Shown here in pieces: positions 25,403 through 36,776 of a DNA stretch of 64,000 nt. The notes below the pieces were generated by a model. It searched no databases and was not told the DNA's origin. It saw only the letters and a program-made list of their open reading frames with translations. The stretch lies in the NCBI GenBank assembly GCA_025642065.1, contig JAODUP010000418.1, forward strand, positions 296,847 through 360,846, read 5' to 3'. Made by a program: the position numbers and the translations under genes. Position 1 is the first letter of the stretch, and every line of letters begins with the position of its first letter. Source of the DNA: Paralvinella palmiformis. Taxonomy: Eukaryota > Annelida > Polychaeta > Terebellida > Alvinellidae.

Positions 25403-25517
25403 TGATGATGATGATTGATGATTTACGGCCACTTTTGTGCACACGGTAGGTTAAATGGGCCGAGCGACCTCCGAAGGTAATGAGACGAAGTCAAAGATGG
25501 AACAACCTTCAGATATT
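25403..25517 (-). repeat. SINE family A, 3' fragment
   Basis: Minus-strand body and tail (GGCCACTTTTGTGCACACGG on the plus strand through CAACCTTCAGATAT); it stops before the tRNA-like head, as expected for a 5'-truncated retrocopy. Confidence 0.8.
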
Positions 25518-25547
25518 GCATTATAATATGATCCCACAAATACGGCG

Positions 25548-25925
25548 ACGAGCAGCCTCTTCAATAACAGCTTATATCCCTGACGCTATACGTCGTCTAT
25601 TTTAAAGTCTCTCGTCGCCTATTTTATCAGAAGAAAATCGGTCGGCTACTTTGGTTTTGGCGAAATTCTTGTCTACAACGCAGCAAATACTCGATTCCCC
25701 CCCCCCCCCGACGTTTTCAGGGGAGAGCCCCTAACCTTCCACTTCCGATGGAGAATGGCCACTACCGTGTTAGTGTGACCTCCACTACCCCACGGCCAGC
25801 CCTGCCGCCCCCCCCCCCCCCCCCTGCTCGTCTCACCGGCAATGGCGTCGCGGCGTTTGTACAGTTCACCACAGGTGAGCTACTACCTACTTCTACTGAA
25901 TGCCCGACTGAAAAGGTTGATGAGG
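25548..25925. repeat. dispersed repeat family C, copy 1
   Basis: About 370 bp shared with 50190-50545. Matching blocks include GCCTATTTTATCAG, AAAATCGGTCGG, GGGGAGAGCCCC, CCACTACCCCACGGCCAGCC and GTGAGCT.CT.CCTACTT. Two long C-runs lie inside. Neither copy has obvious inverted termini; the element type is unknown. Confidence 0.8.
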
Positions 25926-27434
25926 CGGATTCGAACACACAGCGTTCTAAGCACTGCACCGACAGAATGTGTGTATTAATGATATTTAAAATTATATAAA
26001 TTTGTATAAAAATAATACAAATGCAGTTGTTGGAAGCGCTGCTTTATGCCACCTGGTGGATTAAAAATGCCACGTAACAGCGTATATATATATATATATA
26101 TAATGACGAGTGACAGTGTACCATTGATACGTGGATGTGTTGTCGTCTACAGCTTAACCACCTGCTCTAAATGATACATATATGATGTTAGCTGTTAGAA
26201 TGTCATACTCGAGTTTGTTAAACGTCAGCTGCATCAGGGAGTCTGAACGAAAATTAATAATCGTACCGAATAAAGAATTAAATCTTCCCCAACTCGAGTT
26301 CTGACACGAAATACCGGTCGTTAACATTACATAATAATAATGTATATTTAATAAAGTGCCCTTACTTAGTTACTAGCATGAGCCATTCATAAATTTAAGG
26401 CTGATATATTCTGTGCGTTGACTTACCCGGGCCCAACAATGACGCAGAAGTAAGACGTACGCCCGACTGCCACTGACTAACGGGGTGTTATTCGTTCGTC
26501 ACGACAACTGGCCAAAAACATATCTTACTGACCACAGTTAAATTCAATACTTGTCAAGTCTACTTTGAAAATTCGACGATTTCAAGGCCCTGAATTCGGT
26601 CCAATCAAATTCAAAGCCCCGTACGGATCCTGTTATATGACTTGTTTCTGCTGATTAGACGGCGCTGACTGTGGCCCAAGCGAAAAAAGTGCTACACTTT
26701 TCATACTTTCCAGGTTTCTTCTGTACGAGGTCTTCACCTACTTTTATGCTCCAAATTGATTTTTTCATAGGTTTTGAAAAGTGACCCAAATGTCAAGTAC
26801 CGAAGCTGTTACAACGTGGTCTGTCATAACAGCATCTAGGTGATAACTATATTGCCGCATTTAATAAAATATTACATAAGTTTCCATTTTTATTAATTAT
26901 AAACATTGTTGATCTACCACTAATGAAAGTGAACTGAACACCGCAAAACAAATAAATATATTCATTAGCAACTAATGTATATTGCTGTTTCAGTGACATC
27001 TCTACTCGGGCAGCACCGTTACACGGTTAACTCGACATTCCGTTTCGGATGGAAATACAGTTGCAGGAAACGGTGTACACTTATACACAGGCTGAATGAA
27101 TTATATATTAGAAGAAAAAAAAAGATATATTCTCTATCAGCTAATATGCAGCTGAGCAATTATCCGGATTAGGACGCTTGTTTAAACCCGATAAGACGTT
27201 ATAACATTACTATTGTAACTATGAAACCAACTGGCGTCTAAATCCTGTTGGTCGTCTATCAGTTACCCGTGCTAGGTCATAGCTACATCTGATGGCATAA
27301 TTATTATAAGAACATCTGCGTCATACGTCTGCATGGGATTGCGTTGGTATTTGGTAGAACTTATGTACTACATAATATGTGCTACATATACGTTTCTAGT
27401 TACATCTCTTTCCTTTGTTTGTAAGCATATTTTT

Positions 27435-27483
<49 letters not shown>

Positions 27484-27510
27484 GCAATAATAAATTAAAA
27501 AACCTGATAT
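25926..27510. other. no gene seen
   Basis: AT-rich DNA with a (TA)n tract at 26084-26102 and another at 27439-27480. No supported exon. Confidence 0.5.
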
Positions 27511-27768
27511 ATCAGTATTTGTATATTGCAGAGTGCCACTTTATTAAGCTATTACTATTAGTAGGCTAAATGGGCTGAGCGACCTCCACAGGTAAATGGG
27601 GCGAAGCGATAGATGAAACACCCTTTCTGATACAGCCCGGGCCAGGATTTGAACCCAGACCTGTGCTATAATAGATCTGTGGCCAAGTACGCTACCAGTT
27701 AGGCCATGGTGGCGCCCCCCACTAATAGCTTAGTAAAGTGGCACTCTACAACATATAAATACTGATAG
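27511..27768. mobile_element. inverted-repeat-flanked element containing a SINE-A copy
   Basis: Arms of roughly 45-50 bp at 27511-27562 (core AGAGTGCCACTTTATTAAGC) and 27720-27768 (reverse complement AGAGTGCCACTTTACTAAGC) flank a minus-strand, diverged copy of SINE family A (27571-27718). Either a SINE inserted into a fold-back MITE or the two have been mobilised together. Confidence 0.65.
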
Positions 27769-28524
27769 GCGATATAAAAGCATTAGATATGATATAATAT
27801 TAATAGTGTTAGAGATCACCGAGTACTTCTGTATTGTTCTGTACACGTTAAGTTATCAGTTTAGCAATTCCAATGACGGCATTTTATTTGTTGACTCCGA
27901 CGATCAGCAGGTTATTGCTGTTGCTGAGGCGAATGAGTAGGTTCGAAGCCGATAATATGCCGTCCATTGACATTTGAATAGCATGGGCATTAATTTAATT
28001 ATGTAATAATAAACGTTCTTGTACTAATAGCATTTAGTCCAGGAGTCTCATCACATTAAAGTAATGATACTTTAAATAATAAAATACAAATGTAAATAGA
28101 ACTACACTAGGATAGGATCACATACAATATTATCAATATATATCATCAATACACCATCTGCTTATGCCATATAAATATTGTGTGGGTAGTTTATATCACT
28201 TCAGTCCTAACTATAGGGTGTAGAATTAGAAAGATGTTTCTACCTGATGAGTGAATAGTGACTACCCAGGTAATTACCTCGCACGGAAAAACTACCCGAC
28301 CCCGTCATCTCGACACATATTACAGAATAATCCTCCCTCCAATACAAAACACTCTCATCTTACAGCATGCCCATAAGTTGTTACTACTTAGTACTAAACC
28401 CCCCCCCCCTTCCCCCCCAGTATTATGATTTAGAGACAAAACCCTTCTTATCAGAACTAGTAATAGTAGTAGATATATTATATGGTATCCTGTCCTTTTG
28501 TACTATATTATATTAAACTATAAC

Positions 28525-28572
<48 letters not shown>

Positions 28573-28658
28573 GAGGGGGGGGGGAGAAACCTTCCTATAA
28601 CTTCCATATTATTAAAGATTATACTTCATAGTTATAATGCTATCTTCCGTTGCTAATT

Positions 28659-28846
28659 GGGCGCCTCCGTGGTCTAGCAGTAGTGTGTTGGATTACAATT
28701 CACTACCGTCCATGTTCGAATCTCGGCGTAGGCATATCTGAAGGGTGTTTCATCTTTGGCTTGGATTCATTACATTTCGAGGTCGCTCGGCCCATTTAGC
28801 CTACCACGTGCACAAAAGTGGCCGTAAAACGTCAATCATCATCCAT
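28659..28846 (+). repeat. tRNA-derived SINE, family A
   Basis: Full-length plus-strand copy starting GGGCGCCTCCGTGGTCTAGC, B-box-like GTTCGAATCTC, ending GGCCGTAAAACGTCAATC then ATC triplets. Confidence 0.9.
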
Positions 28847-29396
28847 TGCTATATAATACACTCCCCCCCACCTCCACTCCCTCCTCCAAGTACAACAATA
28901 TAATATTTATAGAGATAAGGCGCAGTATTATAATCATCTAAAGATATATTTAATCGTCACCTTTCTCAGTCCTATATTGCAGAGATCGAGTCCTCTCCAC
29001 ATGTACTATACAACCAACATGCCCCTGTACTTTATTGCGTGACAAAACTCGTTTGCCAAGTGCCAATATTACAACATAGCCTATTTTTACCGGTACTGTA
29101 TTATTACCGTCTCCGCCAGTACAGGGCTTGACATTAACTTTTTTTGCCACTTGACAAGTCATACTTCATTTTCACATTTCACAATTTTGAATTTGTTTTG
29201 TATTGGTAGACGCACGTTGTGATAATTGCGGTTATCGACGTTGACTCGAGAATAATTGAAAATATGACTCGACACGGCTGACAACCAAGCATGTGGTTTC
29301 ACTTGTCCGATTACGTGGTTTGGTTGTCCCAAACAGGCGGACAACCGTTAATGTCGAGGCCTGCAGTACTATAGACCGCGGTTCAATGTGACCTAC
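28847..29396. other. intron or downstream flank of the 29.4-31.25-kb gene
   Basis: Lies beyond the donor at 29397 of the large minus-strand exon, so it is the start of that gene's next intron. The open frame simply continues into it up to 29232. No following exon was identified at lower coordinates. Confidence 0.5.
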
Positions 29397-31252
29397 CTGG
29401 AATCTATCGTGCTGTTTTTTGTAGTCGCCGACCCTGTCCCTATCACTGTCCGCACCTTTGTTGACACTGTGTACGTCATCCGTCAACTCCTTCTTGATGG
29501 TCAGTTTATCGGCGAGGGAGCGCTGTTGCGAGAGCTCCGTGTTGTTAATCTGATATGGATAATCGGGGAACATCTCACATCCTGGGAACATGAATGGTGG
29601 TGGATACATGGCCATGGTGGCGGGTAGCGACAACCCCGGTGCCAAGCCGGGAAGTGACACCCCTCCTGGCAGTACACCTGACACAGCAGGTGTTACAGTG
29701 GACAGTGACATCACAGGGAGTGGCACTGTAAACTGTGGTGGTGATGCTATCGCCAGGAGGCCACTCTGACTTGATCCGGCCGAGACGCTGCGACAACTCG
29801 ACGTCGTGCTCCGCCGATCTCTGGTGCTGCTCGATATGACGATGTTGAGTGGCTCAGCCGGACTTGAGGTGGCCGTTTCCGTTTTGACTGAATGGGTCAT
29901 GTTTTCGGCTAGCTTGCTGGAACTGGCCGGCAGAGAATTCTCGACTGAGCCATCTTGACTGAGCTCAGAAACAGGACGCAGCATAAAGTGTCTTTTTGAG
30001 ATCGGCACTTTCTCGTTCTGATAGAACTGCCACTGGCGCTGCAGATAGCTATAGCAAGCACGGCAACACAACACCCTCTGCTCACTGTCCATTGGCTTTG
30101 CACCACTCGGACGTTTCATTGACTGGACGAAGGGGAAATACATGCTGTGTTTACTGTTCTCCACTGGCGGACTGGTGTAGAGTAGCCTCATTGATGATCT
30201 ACTGTACACCTGGGCACACAGATAACAAACCTCTTCCAAGCTGCTTGATTTGGAGCCACTGCTGCGAGACATATTCACCAAGTCGTTGCTGCCATGCTGT
30301 GATCTGTATCCAGCAGCATTCAGCTCGATGATGGGATGGCCGCCAATGTTGTATGTGCGCTGGCTTTCAGGAACTCTGTTCGACTCGTAGACTCGCCACT
30401 GCTGGCGCAGCGTCTTGTGACACATGTAACAGACCCGGGTGAGGCCACTCTTGTTGATCGGCATACATCCACTGGGCACGAACAGCTTCTCCAATATGGG
30501 GAAATATGGCTCATCCTCAGAACTGGGCTTCGTGTAGATGTACCGAAGTGCATAATGTGCAAACTCCTTGCAGCAGACATAACAGGTCACCTTGCCCATG
30601 GTCATTTTGTCATCTCTGTCCCGAGAATCTTTCTTAATTCGGGGCTTCTCACCCGGAGACTTGCCTTTGCCCGCAGATGACGACAGATCCAAGGCACCAC
30701 TGCTGTCCATGCGATGGAGCTCTCTGTTATCCGGAGAACTGTTTGACAGGTTCTGGAGACCACTGCTGACTGGCGATATAGATGCTGCCAGACTTGGACT
30801 GGAAGGCATGTGACATTCTCCACTGGATGGCATATGCTGTCTAAAATCAAAGCTCCTAGCTGTATAGCCTTGTTGTCCCGACTTTCCACCAGGTGGATTC
30901 TCCAACCACATCATCTGGGCAACGTATTCACCTTGAACACGCATCTCTGCACCAGTAAAAGCACCATTGTCCGTCCTCTTCAACCAATACAATCGCTTTA
31001 TGGCCGGCGTCTTGGAACGTTCATATGACTCCCACTGCTGGTTTAAGAATGCGTAACAAACCTGACATGCATCAACAGTGCCATCTGGTCCTGGGTTTCT
31101 GGCGCCCTTGGGTGGATCATGGGTCTCGAGAAACGGGAAGTAAGAGCCCTTGTCCCGAGGATAGATATGTATGGGACTGTTAGCCCCAGCACTTCCACAT
31201 ACATAACATATAACAGATGGTAACATGGTCATCTGTTGTCTAACTGCAAAAC
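29397..31252 (-). CDS. large exon of a protein with three Cys-x2-Cys/Cys-x2-Cys modules (partial gene)
   Basis: The minus-strand exon starts at acceptor TTATTTCAG (exon from 31252) and ends at donor TTCCAG/GTAGGT (29397). The first ATG in frame is 31232-31230 (MTMLPSVICYVCG), giving 612 codons before the donor. Three homologous modules of about 75-85 residues start near residues 9, 217 and 336. Each has CY-x-C, an aromatic YFP.. segment, a second C-x2-C, then L-x2-QW-x-YE/Q, and a P-x3-R-x-Y/F end. The four Cys suggest a zinc-bound fold. Between and after the modules are Ser-rich stretches with SGALDLSSS (CtBP-motif-like) and two SUMO-type sites, VKTE and IKKE. This pattern suits a nuclear transcriptional co-regulator; that role is inference. 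I do not recognise the family. At least one more exon follows at lower coordinates. Confidence 0.8.
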
Positions 31253-31377
31253 CTGAAATAAGAACAAAACACAAAAGTTTACTTTAATTACAGGTTAAAA
31301 CACACAATACACAGCTGAAAATTGGCAATCACCAACTATTTGTTAGTAAAGGTGACCATTTAAGTCAAAATACTCAC

Positions 31378-31401
31378 CTGTCAGGCCACCAAACTGTCGA
31401 A
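31378..31401 (-). other. possible small upstream exon of the Cys-module gene
   Basis: A strong donor (ACAG/GTGAGTA, exon end 31378) lies 125 bp upstream of the acceptor at 31252. Read into the next exon in frame it gives RQFGGLTGFAVRQQ before the first Met, and a TGA lies in frame further upstream, so it is probably 5' UTR or a short alternative exon. A CGCAG acceptor at 31402 would make it 24 nt long; that boundary is uncertain. Confidence 0.45.
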
Positions 31402-31454
31402 CTGCGATACGATTTGAGGTTAGTCATTGGTTCGTGTCGAATAAAGCCGAGATT

Positions 31455-31497
<43 letters not shown>

Positions 31498-32035
31498 ATA
31501 TTGCTGTATCCTTGCATTTTCGTACCCCCTCCCCACCGTCTACCTATTTTCCTTGGGAAAGCCTGCCTGGGTCATAAAATTCAGGAATCAACTATCCAAT
31601 TAGCATTTGCACAAATCACTAGATGGAGTGATCCATTTTGTCGCATTCGCAAATCGACATGGAATCACACTTGTACGTTTACATGTTTTCCATTTTTGTT
31701 GCATTCGGAAAGGCATACATCGTATATGGAATCTCGGCTTAATTTATGCATGGAAAAAAGCTTTCGGCCAATGGGATATCACACTTGTGCTCAAACAGGT
31801 TCGGATTAAATGACACACAAAAAATATCCAGAGAATCTGTTATCATAATGCCGTAAGATGCAGCTGAAATTCTCGATATTCAAAGGAAATAAAAGAAAAC
31901 GAAACGTAGACATGGATTCTTTGCTATACAGAATGACCATAGTTATCATATAACACACAGCAGAAGCTAGCGATAATCAGGGTGGGGAGCGAGAACAACT
32001 AGGTCTTATTTTTGTTTTAAACACTTCCAGATCAA
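31402..32035. other. intron of the Cys-module gene
   Basis: Contains a (TA)n tract at 31458-31494 and unique-looking sequence with no supported exon. Confidence 0.5.
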
Positions 32036-32346
32036 CAGTGCCGGATTTACATATATGGGCTAGTATGGGATGCAGCCCAGGGGCCTAGAGTCTAGCCTTG
32101 GGGCCCCTGATAAAATTTTAAAAAATGTAAGATATACTAAGAACTGATTAAATGGGGCTCCGTGAACTAATTTGAAAGAGTTTAAGTATTTAGGGCCCCT
32201 CTAGTTGGAGTGAGTCTTTTAAATTCAATGAAGCCCTTGAATATATCTTTTTATAAGACATGGAGAAGGGACAAACATACGCAATGAAGGGGTCACATAT
32301 TCTATCAGCCCTTGGAAGGGCATCTTAAGGCTTAAATCTGGCCCTG
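32036..32346. mobile_element. hAT-type MITE (CAGTGCCGGATTTA termini)
   Basis: The left end CAGTGCCGGATTTA and right end TAAATCTGGCCCTG are inverted repeats. The flanks are CAGATCAA (32028-32035) and CAGATCAC (32347-32354), an 8-bp target-site duplication with one mismatch. TIRs starting with CAG plus an 8-bp duplication define hAT-superfamily insertion. There is no coding capacity. Confidence 0.85.
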
Positions 32347-33848
32347 CAGATCACCCTAACATTCAGGAGGATCATAGGCTCCAGATTCGAGATGTAGATG
32401 AGGTGGAGGAAGTTGCGATGGAGGACCGACCTGGCTGACATTGAGGGGCATAGTGACAGTGGTTTGGACTTTTGATAAATTATATGTAATCTGTATATTT
32501 ATAGACAATTTCCGTGACACATGCACAGCCACATCTACTGGGGTTTGCGGGTCAGTGAAGTCACGTAGTAGCATAGAACAAGAAGTGTAATTCACTAATT
32601 GTTTGTAATTGCACGTTTTGGGGGGATTTACAGAACTAAATCGATCTACAAGTTCTGGTAGCAGTTTAATTTTTTATTAAATATAACGTAGAATTATTTT
32701 TACTAATAGATAAGATTATTCATATGGGGAAATCTGACAGTTTATTTTTGCCTGAAAAATGACATGTTATTGAAAATAAATCAAGTTGCTGTATCAATAC
32801 ATGAAGCATATTGCGATCTCCGTGATCTCACGATTGGTAAAAGAATGTTTTTGTCATATGATTCAGCAAGCCCGGTGAAATGTGACCCTCAAACGGACGT
32901 TCGCTAGATGGCATAGAAAAAGACCTCATATTACTTGAAATATACATGAGAATCACTCTCAAAAGGTCCAATCCAAAATATTCTGGGATGGGAGGTGTGT
33001 GCACCCCCTGCGGCATTTGGCTCGCTGGTCACTCCACTTCCCTTGGATAAGGACCATTAACTTATTTTCCCCTGACAATACATGACGTTAGTAACATACA
33101 GATAATTTTAAAATGTGAAATTTTGACCTACTTCCTGGACAAATACATGGCTAATGTTAGGTGCAGCAATCGTGGGTGTAGACAATGTTTCCCGGAACTA
33201 TTTATTTAAATTGTTTGGTACATAAATCTTCATATTTGCAAACCTGATGGATGGTGCTACATTGTCATAATTAGATAGACATGGTGCTGGAGAGAAACAT
33301 TGCAATTGGACTACACTGAGACTGTATGTTGGTGTTGATGTTCCTCCTGTGCGTGGCATGTTTCATCCCAGAAATAATGTTATTTTTTTAAGCGTTATAG
33401 GGCTTTGCTGGAAGATGGTCATCATCATTGGCCAAGGAACCCATACTATGCTCAGTAATGCCACTTTATATGTAAATATGAAATTATACCTGTATATGTT
33501 GTTAATAAACTTGACTTGTTGATTGATTGCCCTACTGACCAAATAAATGTCACACACATACAAACTTCACTATCACTGGCATTATTTCTCTATTATTAAG
33601 CAAGTATACAAAGAACCAGTTTAGTATCTCTGAAGTTATTACTGTAGGCCCTACTACTAAGATACTCTTAGCCTTACAAACCAGATCATGATTTGACTTC
33701 AGTCCTTTTAAATGGATTGAAATTATAATACATAAAACAAACAGTATAAGCTTAAATAGACTGAAATTATTTTATTAGATTTACTGATCTTGATATATTT
33801 GTTGGTCAATTTAATATTTTAAAATGTCTTTTCTTAGAGTGTTCCTAA
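32347..33848. other. intron of the Cys-module gene, nothing recognised
   Basis: AT-rich sequence between the MITE and the pogo-type relic; no exon or repeat family recognised. Confidence 0.4.
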
Positions 33849-34757
33849 TGTCTACTTGTGTATAGGCTGCACTTTTGATACCAAAAAATCACCGCCAAAA
33901 GCAAGTGCTGCTTATATATGGGTCAGACTAAAAGGGAAGGTAACATTTGGCATAATTTAGGGGAAATACAATAATATAGTTTTTCAACATTAAAAATGAA
34001 CAATAAATTAATTAATTACGTGTGTTTTCGCTTAATCGTGATAACCACTATGATTATTTAATCCAATGTTCTAATTAGTGACATAACCATAAAGGTGTAG
34101 GTCCAAATCGGCTGCAGTATGAAAACGGCAGCACTATGACCAAAACGGCAGCCTTCATAAACTATTAGAGGCTGATGTTATTTTTGGAATGTATATAATT
34201 GGTTTACCTAAGACATGTCATTACAATTGAAATGAGTGAGCGTGTAATTGAACAGAATGGTAAATGAGGCCACGCAATAATGACCATAAGCGGTGGAGTT
34301 ATAAACACCAAAAGTCTACTCGTCTGGGACCAATTCCGCGCTCAACTCACTGATAAAGTGAAACAGTGTACCGCCTGTAGCTATAACACAGATATCGCCG
34401 TCACCCCAGAGGGGCTGACTTCAATTCTCCAGCCACTTGATGTGTCCATCAACCATCCATTTAAGTGTAAACTTCGTGAGCTGTGGTCAGCCTGGATGTC
34501 ATCTGGCTCTTTCAAACGAACAACAGCTGGCAACCTGAAGTGGCCATCATTACTAGTCATCACACAGTGGGTGAAAACGGCCTGGGATTCTATCGACCCC
34601 GCCATCATTTCTAAGTCTTTCAAAGAGTGCTTTATCAGCAATTTTTGGGTTTTGAACATATTTGTTGATTTTAGTGCAGCTTATACATGGGTTCAACTGT
34701 AGGGGGGTTTATTGGTCCTAAAACCTGGTGCAGCTTATACACGAGTATATAAGGTAT
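33849..34757 (+). pseudogene. pogo/Tigger-type transposon, internally deleted
   Basis: The frame 34280-34702 encodes the C-terminal part of a pogo/Tigger DDE transposase: LLVWDQFRAQLTDKV is the conserved 'D-x-F-x-aH' block with the third acidic region following, and GLTSILQPLDVSINHPFK is the family's most conserved segment. The ends are inverted repeats (CTACTTGTGTATAGGCTGCA on the left; GTGCAGCTTATACACGAGTA on the right). Only about 140 codons remain, so the N-terminal DNA-binding part and first catalytic residues are gone. It lies in the first intron of the Cys-module gene, in opposite orientation. Confidence 0.8.
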
Positions 34758-35062
34758 GGATAATATCTATTGGGATATAGCAGTTAGCTAGAATATGGTG
34801 CAGCTGAATATATATTAATTCATAATATTTGTGGTGTTTACCTGACTAATTTAACTGTAACTCTCTATTATTCACTATAGTACAAGATTTTTTATAATAT
34901 ATTCAGTAAACATTACTTGTTTTAATTATTAATAAATGGTAACCCAGAGAAGCTGGAATATTGCAAATTTGATTGGTAGTCGTATCAACACCACTGAATT
35001 GTTTTTCCCCATCATATCAATGTATAACTCTGATATTTGGATCGGACTTTGTCTCATAAATA

Positions 35063-35397
35063 CTAGGTGTGCCTATGTATAACTGATCTCATTGAAGCAG
35101 ACACTGTGGCACCTGTTACACGAAGTGAGCAGGTACAGATGGTGTCTTTCTTCAAAATCAGTTTCTTCGCCAATTCCATATCAAATTCCATTTTGTTGAG
35201 AAAGTTGTCACCAACAAAATGTTTACTACATCTGTATGATTGTGCTAATGGGCTGCCATTTGTCTTGTGTTCATCTGGCAAAATGCATCAAAGCCATCCT
35301 CAGTTTTTCAAAGATGTGGTGTGGGAAATTTATAAATGAAAATCTCACCTTCCAAGCTAAGATTGCAGCATCGGTACAGAGCGCAGGACAAAGCCAT
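35063..35397 (-). pseudogene. broken THAP-domain copy
   Basis: The minus strand from ATG at 35397 reads MALSCALYRCCN.. then EIFIYKFPTP, fitting the start of a THAP zinc finger (Cys-x4-Cys, then F-x-K-FP), but meets TGA five codons later. In another frame the sequence continues SYRCSKHFVGDNF, the Cys-x2-His end of the THAP fold, and KKLILKKDT. One in-frame stop and one frame change within about 330 bp, inside an intron, mark it as a dead copy, probably from a THAP-bearing transposon. The GTGAGA after LE could instead be read as a donor, but the YKFP block follows it directly. Confidence 0.6.
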
Positions 35398-36347
35398 ATT
35401 TCACAATGATTGTACAAACTCCTATACATCTAAATATATATCAGTGGTAACACACAAAACACGATATTACACTAATATCAAACTTTAAACATAATCAATT
35501 CCGCAAGGAAACAACCAGTGGCATCGCTTACCACATGGTTAGGTGTAGCTCTTATTACATCACAAGCCGTATTGATCAACCACTTTTTGTACACTAACAC
35601 TGGTATCACCAGCTTCACAATTCGAGAGAGCTACAGGTGATACCGAATGCAAGTGATCAACAGGTCCAACCAATCACTAGCGAATTAGATCCAACGTCTT
35701 TACCTTTGACTTCGTTGAATGTGGAAATACTACACTCTACATTAGCCATTACCTAACTGGTAGAAGGGTGTCCATTGTGCAGCATATTTATATTAGGAGT
35801 TACCTTGGACTTGGCTTGTCTCTGTATGAATGAAACTTGGTTAACACTAAAAGTCAACTCTAATCTAAGAGCTGTCAAATGTATCGATATTTTATATTGA
35901 TTATTCTAGATATTTAAGTTAAATTCTAGATATAACATGGGTGTCTCTAGATCTAATTTAATTTTGAGTAAAATAATGAATCATTTCATTCATTGAATGC
36001 ACTGCACTAGACCTACTTGTCACCTAGCCCTAGCCTAGGCTAGTGAGTATCTAGATCTAGATGATTAGATGATAATAGATCTACCACTGGCACTTTGAAT
36101 AGGGATATTATAAAGCACCCACTCAGGATAGAATTACGAATTTGTTTGTTATGGGAGATGCATTACTTAGATACATTACTAGTGTTTCCTTAATTAACAC
36201 GAAGAGCATTTCCTCTTAAATTTAATCACCAATTAAACTAGAAAGTAAACTTGTCTTGAGAAAGCCAGACGAATTAGTTTTTAAGAGTTAAAAGTAGATC
36301 TAGTTGCTTATTAACCAGTCCCAGTGTGGAGGAACATACACACTTAC

Positions 36348-36515
36348 CGTATAAAATATCGTATTTCCAGAAAGTGAATGATTATCAGTTTGGTTGATAT
36401 GTCAAGGCAAGGCAGTATCTGCCAAGTACCCAAATAGTTACCAAGCGAACAACTCTACTATCATGAATGCCGCCATCTTTGAGCGGCTGTCAACGTATCC
36501 CATCATGCATTGCTT
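36348..36515 (-). promoter_or_regulatory. probable promoter and 5' UTR exon of the Cys-module gene
   Basis: On the minus strand AAAGATGGCGGC (36480-36469) matches the YY1 core AAGATGGCGGC common at metazoan start sites. About 20 bp further upstream, TCCCATCATGCATTG (plus-strand reading) resembles promoter palindromes of the ZNF143 type. A strong donor, TACG/GTAAGTG, ends a candidate untranslated exon at 36348. Distance and strand fit the 29.4-31.25-kb gene. The linkage is inferred, not shown by a transcript. Confidence 0.5.
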
Positions 36516-36727
36516 ATAAACTATTCATCAGGTGGAGCCACTATTGCATTCCCAACTTAGGGGCACCACAGTTTTCGTTATCATTACACTCACATCTTTC
36601 AATTTGATTGAACAATTTTTGAAGAATTTTCAAGTATTAACAAAATAAAGAACCTTGGATGATGTGGTGAGAGTGAGAGGGGGCTGGCCAAATGAAACAT
36701 GATGGCACATAAAGTTTACTTTTGTTT

Positions 36728-36776
36728 CATCTTATTTTAGTGACCTCTTATCATAAGAGGTCACTAAAATGAGATG
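36728..36776. repeat. 49-bp near-perfect palindrome
   Basis: Centred on C at 36752 with arms of 24 bp; all pairs match except one G/T position (36733/36771). The core ATTTTAGTGACCTCTTAT is followed after one base by its exact reverse complement. Confidence 0.95.

Noticed and set aside
30336..30680. Several 70-114-codon plus-strand frames inside the Cys-module exon
   Set aside because: Shadows on the opposite strand of a long exon with clear modules and splice sites.
35067..35339. 90-codon plus-strand frame
   Set aside because: Opposite strand of the THAP relic; no domain and low-quality composition.
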